Part shown: one piece after another, positions 20,914 through 24,917 of the stretch
Layout: every line of letters begins with the position of its first letter
Position numbering within the stretch: position 1 is the first letter of the stretch
Source: a virus
DNA length: 24,917 nucleotides
IMG/VR virus record: IMGVR_UViG_3300020171_000129
Location: 1-24,917 of that record
Strand: one strand, 5' to 3'
The notes under the pieces: generated by a model
Database searches by the model: none
Seen by the model: only the letters and a program-made list of their open reading frames with translations
Told to the model about the DNA's origin: nothing
Position numbers and translations under genes: made by a program

Positions 20914-21290
20914 TCGCCCACCCCCCGCCCCGGGTCCAGGATGACACCGAAGGCGACGACGCGCGCATCCTCGGCGCAGGCGTCCACTCCGACCGCTCGT
21001 TGGATGACGTCCTGCACGACATCGCGCGTCACGCCCGGGGCGATGCCATCCGTTCCGAGCATCATCACCACGGCCGGAAGCTGCCCGCGCACGATGCACC
21101 CGACAGCTCCCCACAGGCTCGGCCCGCTGTACCCCAGTCGAAGCTCGACCCGTCGCCCGTCTCGCACGTGCTGCTTCCCCCACCGCTTCGCGTCCTTGCG
21201 CACCTCCCACCGCTTGCGCCCGGACTTCCACCATCCGAACGCCTCGGCGCTGAGCGGGACGAACAGGCGGTCTTGGCCTGCGGTCCTCAT
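20910..21290 (-). CDS. Probable ASCH/PUA-like domain protein
   Basis: A 126-residue protein starts at the ATG at 21290 with a GGAGGTGAGGCG ribosome site; a ten-codon upstream extension lacks one. It opens with RLFVPLSAEAFGWW, then SGRKRWEVRKDAKRWGKQHV, in which G24-R-K26-x-x-E29-x-R31 matches the G-x-K-x-x-E-x-R core of the ASCH fold. RDGRRVELRLGYSG fits the following strands. ASCH proteins bind RNA or modified nucleotides and occur in phages near modification genes, but none is visible here. The last 50 residues are less typical. Confidence 0.6.
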   Translation of the reverse strand: MRTAGQDRLFVPLSAEAFGWWKSGRKRWEVRKDAKRWGKQHVRDGRRVELRLGYSGPSLWGAVGCIVRGQLPAVVMMLGTDGIAPGVTRDVVQDVIQRAVGVDACAEDARVVAFGVILDPGRGVGE

Positions 21291-21294
21291 CGCC

Positions 21295-21516
21295 TCACCT
21301 CCGACACCCGACCGGCTCATCGTACTCGACGAACTCGATGTAAGTCGTCGAGACAGGCAGGCCCGGGAACGTGTAGTGGATCACGTCCGGGTTGACCTCG
21401 TCGCGCTCCACCGTGATAGCGGCCTCGTCGCAGATGATGCTGGCGCCGACCATGTCGTGTAGCGCTTCGACGATGCGGCGCTTGATCTCTGCGGGCGTGG
21501 TCGTGCGGTCCGTCAT
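21295..21516 (-). CDS. Hypothetical 73-residue protein
   Basis: This protein starts MTDRTTTPAEIKRRIVEALH at an ATG overlapping the previous stop (ATGA). An N-terminal helix is followed by strands (AAITVERDEVNPDVIHYTFP, then STTYIEFVEYDEP). Its stop lies inside the ribosome site of the ASCH-like gene, so translation of the two is probably coupled. The helix-plus-sheet pattern is compact and plausible for a folded protein, but I recognise no family. Confidence 0.65.
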   Translation of the reverse strand: MTDRTTTPAEIKRRIVEALHDMVGASIICDEAAITVERDEVNPDVIHYTFPGLPVSTTYIEFVEYDEPVGCRR

Positions 21517-23111
21517 CGCTTCCCCACCTTCCTCGCCCTCGGCTTGGCCTTGGGCTTCGGATCCATGCCTTGCTCTAGCCGCCGAACGCGGTTCACCGTG
21601 CGGGCGAGCACTTCGTCAAGCTGCCGCCATTCCGAGCGACCGTGGTTCCCACTGACGTGCTCCAGCAGGTCGGCCGCCGTGCGCTGCACCAGTTCGCGGA
21701 CGGCGCGCAGTTCCGCATCGCGTCCACCGAGTATCGACGCCCTGGTGCCGATCTGCGACTCGAGCCGGTCCAACCGCCGCAGCACCTCCGTCCGCTTCTC
21801 ATCCTCGCGCCAGAGGTCGCGCAGGAAGCCGTCGCCGCGGGGGTTGCCGGAGACGGGCTCGCATAGATAGACGGGGTAGACGAATCGCTCCCAGCTCGGG
21901 GCGTGCGTCGTCGCCGTGAACCACGTGTTCCTCTGCCTCCACCCGGAGCAGACCGCACAGGCCATCCCGTTCCCGTGACGCCACAAGCAGTCGGAGCGGG
22001 CGCAGGTGTCGCGCCAGACCGCACGGGCTTGCGCCAGGTGCGGGTTGAACGAGACTCGGCGCGCCCAGTCCGTGGCAGCCGGTGGAACGCGAACCGATGC
22101 GTTCTCCGGGTGCGGCCCCGCCAACGGCCGCCACGCATCGCGCCACGAAGGGCACCCCGGCAGCCCGCAGAGCGTCCACCGCTGGCTATGCCCGTGAACG
22201 TCTCGGTAGACGACGACCGGAAAGCGTGGGTAGGTGACGGCGTCCACCTTCTCGACACGCCCGCACCCGTGCGTGTGCTTGTTGACCCACATGGAGCCGG
22301 GAAGGATCTCGCGGTCGGTCGTCGGCTTCGCCTTCGTCGGCACCTCGGCGCGGATCTTCCCGGCGCGCAGGCGCTCCCGCCAGCGACGCAAGGTCTCCGG
22401 CTGGTATTCGTGCGGCGAGCCAAGCACGCCAGCTTTCCCGGGCCACTCCATCCCCCACTCGCGGACCGGGTTGGGCTTCGGCTTCGGCGTCCAGCTTTTC
22501 CGGCACGCCCACCATCCGGCCTCGCCGGTCCAAGAGTAGACCGCCGTCGCGCCGCACTTCTGGCAGGTCGTGTTGACACGCTGGTCAACAACGAACGGCG
22601 CTGGCGCATAGTCCGAGCAAGCGTCACCGCCGCAGATGCCGCAGGTCGTGAGGCTCGGTTCGGGGAGCGGCTTTGCCTTCCTCTGCCGCAGGATCTTCCG
22701 GGCGCGGAGGATGGTCCGCGTCGTCTCAAACGCGCTGTTGTCGCTGCTCGAATCCTCGTAGGCCTTCAGCCACGCATCCGCACACTCCGGATTCGCGTCG
22801 AAGTGGCAGGCGTAGTGCGGATGGTAGTAGACGCGGTTCCATCGGGTAGGATTCGCACCGCCGCAGACGCAGCACCGCGCCCAAGACCCGAACACCTCGC
22901 CCGACTCCACTTCGCGGATGGCGGCGCGGACCGCGGCGCGCGCCTGGAATCCAAGGCCGCCCCAGGAGGGCGGATCGTCGTCAAGCACGATGCCGATGAA
23001 CTCGCGCTTGTTCTCCGCCGTCTTGCCGCCGGGAAGTAGCACCTCGTCCCAGCATTCGTGATCGGCCAGGATGCGCACCAGCCTCGAAGCGCGGTCGTCG
23101 GGGGCGGTCAT
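21513..23111 (-). CDS. Large multi-zinc-ribbon protein with C-terminal coiled coil
   Basis: A 532-residue protein has its ATG at 23111, overlapping the previous stop (ATGA); a start three codons earlier is less likely. Cys clusters occur at C80/C81-C83, C102/C110, C157-C160 and C183-C186, with C203 after them. A second Cys/His region near residues 300-410 includes HTHGCGR, LCGLPGCPSW and CARSDCLWRHGNGMACAVCS. The shared ILRARKILRQRKAK helix links it to the 19298-20581 gene. The end holds a coiled coil (KRTEVLRRLDRLESQIG) and a basic tail. A nucleic-acid-binding role is inferred from zinc ribbons and basic charge only. Confidence 0.7.
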   Translation of the reverse strand: MTAPDDRASRLVRILADHECWDEVLLPGGKTAENKREFIGIVLDDDPPSWGGLGFQARAAVRAAIREVESGEVFGSWARCCVCGGANPTRWNRVYYHPHYACHFDANPECADAWLKAYEDSSSDNSAFETTRTILRARKILRQRKAKPLPEPSLTTCGICGGDACSDYAPAPFVVDQRVNTTCQKCGATAVYSWTGEAGWWACRKSWTPKPKPNPVREWGMEWPGKAGVLGSPHEYQPETLRRWRERLRAGKIRAEVPTKAKPTTDREILPGSMWVNKHTHGCGRVEKVDAVTYPRFPVVVYRDVHGHSQRWTLCGLPGCPSWRDAWRPLAGPHPENASVRVPPAATDWARRVSFNPHLAQARAVWRDTCARSDCLWRHGNGMACAVCSGWRQRNTWFTATTHAPSWERFVYPVYLCEPVSGNPRGDGFLRDLWREDEKRTEVLRRLDRLESQIGTRASILGGRDAELRAVRELVQRTAADLLEHVSGNHGRSEWRQLDEVLARTVNRVRRLEQGMDPKPKAKPRARKVGKR

Positions 23112-23314
23112 TCGTACCACCTATCGAACTCGATGGTCGTCGTTTCGAGTGCGGCCAAGGCCAGCGCCGCCGGGTTGTCGGTCTCACCTATCGCGATGGC
23201 GAATAGCACGCGCTCGCGCAGCTTGTCGTCCGCGATGTGCGCGCGCGGGCCTTCGCCCTTCTCCGCCTCTTGACGGATCTCCTGAACGGCGAACTTCACT
23301 TCGAAGACGGTCAT
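23108..23314 (-). CDS. Hypothetical 68-residue protein
   Basis: This protein starts MTVFEVKFAVQEIRQEAEKG behind AAGGAGGTGCCGCG and overlaps both neighbours as ATGA. It is predicted to be almost entirely helical (DDKLRERVLFAIAIGE, then AALALAALETTTIEFDRWYE). The frame is open much further upstream, but that part is a shadow of the zinc-ribbon gene. Function unknown; tight coupling to the large zinc-ribbon gene suggests co-expression. Confidence 0.65.
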   Translation of the reverse strand: MTVFEVKFAVQEIRQEAEKGEGPRAHIADDKLRERVLFAIAIGETDNPAALALAALETTTIEFDRWYE

Positions 23315-23649
23315 CGCGGCACCTCCTTCCCGCACGCCGGGCAGTGCAGCGGCGTATCCTCGCGCCACCCCTTCAACGACGGCTCGGGGCGTAGATCCCC
23401 TCGCGTGCCGCTCCACCCGCACTCGCAGGCCACGGGCTGCACGGCGGCGAGCGTCCCCGACGCATGGACGTGTTCGTACACCTCGCCGCACTCGGGGCAC
23501 TCGCGTCCGTCGTGACTGCCGCAGTTCTCGCAGTACGGCTCGCGTTCCTCCCACGCCTCGACCGGGGACGACTTGCCGCACTCAGGGCACGTCCAGTTCT
23601 CCGCCGCCGGGACGCCCCACCATCCACGTTCGCGATCCTCGACGGTCAT
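23311..23649 (-). CDS. Small protein with up to five Cys-pair zinc motifs
   Basis: A 112-residue protein overlaps both neighbours as ATGA. Cys pairs lie at C21-C24 (CPECGKSS), C40-C43 (CENCGSHD), C51-C54 (CPECGEVY), C75-C77 (CECGW) and C103-C106 (CPACGKEV). Successive pairs would form two zinc ribbons plus one further site. The protein is acidic, so direct DNA binding is not obvious; protein binding is as likely. No family assignment beyond zinc ribbon is possible from the sequence. Confidence 0.7.
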   Translation of the reverse strand: MTVEDRERGWWGVPAAENWTCPECGKSSPVEAWEEREPYCENCGSHDGRECPECGEVYEHVHASGTLAAVQPVACECGWSGTRGDLRPEPSLKGWREDTPLHCPACGKEVPR

Positions 23650-23939
23650 CGCTTCACCCCGTCACCGCAAAGGGAAACGGCTCGTATCGTCCGGCCCGGC
23701 CCCCGTGCCACGGCGTCCAGAAGGTCCAGCAACTCTCTGTTCAACTCGACGGTCATCGGCCCCTGTCCCTTCATCGCGGCCAGCCACGAACGGAAGTGCT
23801 TGTCGGCTTCGACCGCGTCCGTGAAGTGGCGCGAGATCGTCACCGTGAGAACGGACCCGTCCAGTCCGTCATCGAGTGAGACCTCGTGGATCAGGACCTC
23901 GTAGTCTGCTGGCTTCGGCTTCGTCGTCTTGCGCTTCAT
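23646..23939 (-). CDS. Hypothetical 97-residue protein (second repeated start)
   Basis: The ATG at 23939 gives MKRKTTKPKPADYEVLIHEV, preceded by GGAGAGGGCAAAGCC and overlapping the previous stop. The first seven residues and the upstream junction are identical to those of the next gene upstream. After that the proteins do not obviously align. The middle has a beta hairpin (DGSVLTVTISRHFTDAVEAD) and then helices (KHFRSWLAAMKGQG, NRELLDLLDAVARG). Function unknown. Confidence 0.65.
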   Translation of the reverse strand: MKRKTTKPKPADYEVLIHEVSLDDGLDGSVLTVTISRHFTDAVEADKHFRSWLAAMKGQGPMTVELNRELLDLLDAVARGPGRTIRAVSLCGDGVKR

Positions 23940-23951
23940 GGCTTTGCCCTC
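23919..23951 (-). repeat. 33-bp direct repeat, copy 2 (gene junction)
   Basis: Identical over 33 bases to 24209-24241. It covers the last codons of one gene (AKP-stop), the ATGA overlap, and the first seven codons of the next (MKRKTTK), including most of the ribosome site. The flanks differ immediately on both sides. Confidence 0.9.
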
Positions 23952-24229
23952 TCCAACGTCAACGTCAGTCTGCCGTCGAGACGTTGCAAACTCCACTCAT
24001 CCACAATCCAGCGCCCGGCGAGGAAGGACTTGTCGCCGTTGTCCCCTGGCGCCGTGATCGTGATGCAGTGATCGTCGGGGGTCGGCCGCATCATTCCGCG
24101 CACCTCGTTCAGGATCACCTCGCGCAGGCGCATGCACTCTCCGAGCGCGGCCTTCCTGGCCTCGGCGCGCACGAGGTAGACCAGTGCGTCGTTCGTCGGC
24201 TTGCTCGCCTTCGTCGTCTTGCGCTTCAT
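23936..24229 (-). CDS. Hypothetical 97-residue protein (first repeated start)
   Basis: This starts MKRKTTKASKPTNDALVYLV at the ATG at 24229 behind a GGAGGGCAAAGCC site and ends LTLTLERAKP. Both its start and stop lie inside copies of the same 33-bp repeat. The central segment EVRGMMRPTPDDHCITITAP suggests a small alpha-beta protein. The basic N-terminus resembles a short nucleic-acid-contacting tail. It has the same length as its downstream neighbour, yet similarity appears confined to the N-terminus. Function unknown. Confidence 0.65.
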   Translation of the reverse strand: MKRKTTKASKPTNDALVYLVRAEARKAALGECMRLREVILNEVRGMMRPTPDDHCITITAPGDNGDKSFLAGRWIVDEWSLQRLDGRLTLTLERAKP

Positions 24230-24241
24230 GGCTTTGCCCTC
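24209..24241 (-). repeat. 33-bp direct repeat, copy 1 (gene junction)
   Basis: Identical over 33 bases to 23919-23951, 290 bp apart. It again spans an AKP-stop/MKRKTTK junction. The spacing equals the length of the intervening gene, so the repeat unit is one gene plus its junction. Confidence 0.9.
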
Positions 24242-24438
24242 CACTCCCCGCACCAACCGTCCTCCACCGTGAGCGCCTGCCGATCTGCCTCCGTCAACAC
24301 GTAGTGGTGTTCGCCGCTGTCCCCTTCCCACTCGCGGTCCAGGTCGAACAATGCGCGCGGTGGGTAGCGGTGGCAGAACATCGTCTCCGCGTCGCGGTAG
24401 TAGCAGCTGGCACACGACTCGCCGGATGGTCCGCTCAT
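24226..24438 (-). CDS. Small Cys-rich protein
   Basis: A 70-residue protein starts MSGPSGESCASCYYRDAETM at the ATG at 24438 behind GGAGGTGAAGAC. C9, C12 and C20 (CASCYY, then FCHRYPP) form a pattern seen in many small bacterial and phage proteins that bind a metal or cluster. A fourth ligand could be H21 or a later Cys (GWCGEWRAKP). The frame opens 14 codons earlier, but without a ribosome site. It ends in the repeated AKP-stop junction. Exact cofactor and role are unknown. Confidence 0.65.
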   Translation of the reverse strand: MSGPSGESCASCYYRDAETMFCHRYPPRALFDLDREWEGDSGEHHYVLTEADRQALTVEDGWCGEWRAKP

Positions 24439-24442
24439 GTCT

Positions 24443-24634
24443 TCACCTCCCGCGCTCCCACACCGCCGAGGTTTCCCCATCCGGAAACCTCGCCATCACG
24501 TCGCAATGGGGACACCAATACGTCTCCGTCTCTACCACGCGCGGCGCAGCCCTGCCGCAGTAGGGGCAGTGCAGGTGCCTCACGACCTTCCAGACCTTGA
24601 CGGTCAGCGTTGATTCCTTTTCGTGGTCGCTCAT
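24443..24634 (-). CDS. Small zinc ribbon protein
   Basis: A 63-residue protein starts MSDHEKESTLTVKVWKVVRH with a GGAGGGGTGAAGGC ribosome site and overlaps the upstream stop as ATGA. A four-Cys zinc ribbon is clear: HCPYCGRAAP followed 13 residues later by WCPHCDVM. The N-terminal strand and short acidic C-terminus complete a minimal single-ribbon protein. It may be a small regulator or an accessory subunit; nothing in the sequence narrows this. Confidence 0.7.
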   Translation of the reverse strand: MSDHEKESTLTVKVWKVVRHLHCPYCGRAAPRVVETETYWCPHCDVMARFPDGETSAVWERGR

Positions 24635-24917
24635 GCCTTCACCCCTCCCTCCGTCACCGGCAGCGGGCACCCCGTCCGGTGCGCACGTTCCATCCGCTCG
24701 GCCATCGTGCTCTCACTCGCCCGCTCCGGCACCGTGAACGCCGCGTTGCAGTAGGCGCACTGCCACGTCTGCAAGCAGCCGTCCACTCCCCACGTGTCGC
24801 CGCGCTGGACGAAGTCATGCGCCGGTGTCGCGCCGCGCTTCGTCAGGGTGACGTTGCGGCTGCGGAGGGCGTGGTCGAGCGCGTCGCCGGAGCAGGTGGG
24901 GCAGAGGGGGGAGCCGT
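24631..24917 (-). CDS. Zinc ribbon protein, partial (N-terminus beyond window)
   Basis: The frame enters at the right edge without a start and ends with TGA at 24631-24633, overlapping the next ATG. The visible 94 residues begin GSPLCPTCSGDALDHALR and continue to GCLQTWQCAYCNAAFTVPE, giving two CxxC pairs about 45 residues apart and so one zinc ribbon. The helical end has a further Cys (MAERMERAHRTGCPLP). It is the most upstream gene of the operon seen here, so the promoter lies outside the window. Confidence 0.65.
   Translation of the reverse strand, partial: GSPLCPTCSGDALDHALRSRNVTLTKRGATPAHDFVQRGDTWGVDGCLQTWQCAYCNAAFTVPERASESTMAERMERAHRTGCPLPVTEGGVKA

Noticed and set aside
1-24917. CRISPR arrays, insertion sequences and long DNA repeats
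   Set aside because: Apart from the 33-bp junction repeat I saw no regularly spaced repeats, transposase motifs or inverted-repeat ends.

Overview
The window is one uninterrupted block of a tailed, contractile-tail bacteriophage (or prophage) genome from a high-GC host. Every credible gene lies on the minus strand, so transcription runs from the right edge to the left. Genes are tightly packed with ATGA/GTGA stop-start overlaps, and several have strong GGAGGTGA-type ribosome sites. The long plus-strand open frames are high-GC shadows. Nothing in the sequence identifies the host beyond high GC and a canonical anti-Shine-Dalgarno. No integrase, repressor, lysin or replication gene is visible, so lifestyle cannot be decided.

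Right third (about 24.9 to 17.5 kb): small accessory or early-type genes, many encoding CxxC zinc ribbons. It includes two large paralogous zinc-ribbon proteins (21513-23111 and 19298-20581), a probable ASCH-domain protein, a small membrane protein, and two gene junctions sharing an identical 33-bp repeat.

Middle (17.6 to 11.8 kb): the packaging module. It holds a probable small terminase and a large terminase interrupted by an intein at its nuclease active site. The intein carries an HNH endonuclease gene in a different reading frame. Then come three small unknown proteins, an FmdB-type zinc ribbon, a pentapeptide-repeat/fibre-domain protein, and a tRNA-Tyr(GUA) with encoded CCA.

Left part (11.8 to 0 kb): the virion module in Mu-like order. 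It runs portal, gp7/MuF-type minor head protein, scaffold, major capsid, a small capsid-adjacent protein, HK97-gp10-like neck protein, connector, probable tail terminator, DUF2635 protein, sheath, tube, tail assembly chaperone with a -1 frameshift extension, and the tape measure, which runs off the left edge.

The strongest candidate for something undescribed is the terminase intein. Its splicing halves are in frame with terminase, but the space normally filled by an in-frame homing endonuclease holds a self-contained HNH gene in another frame. That gene has its own start codon and a promoter-like sequence, while the intein frame stays open across it.
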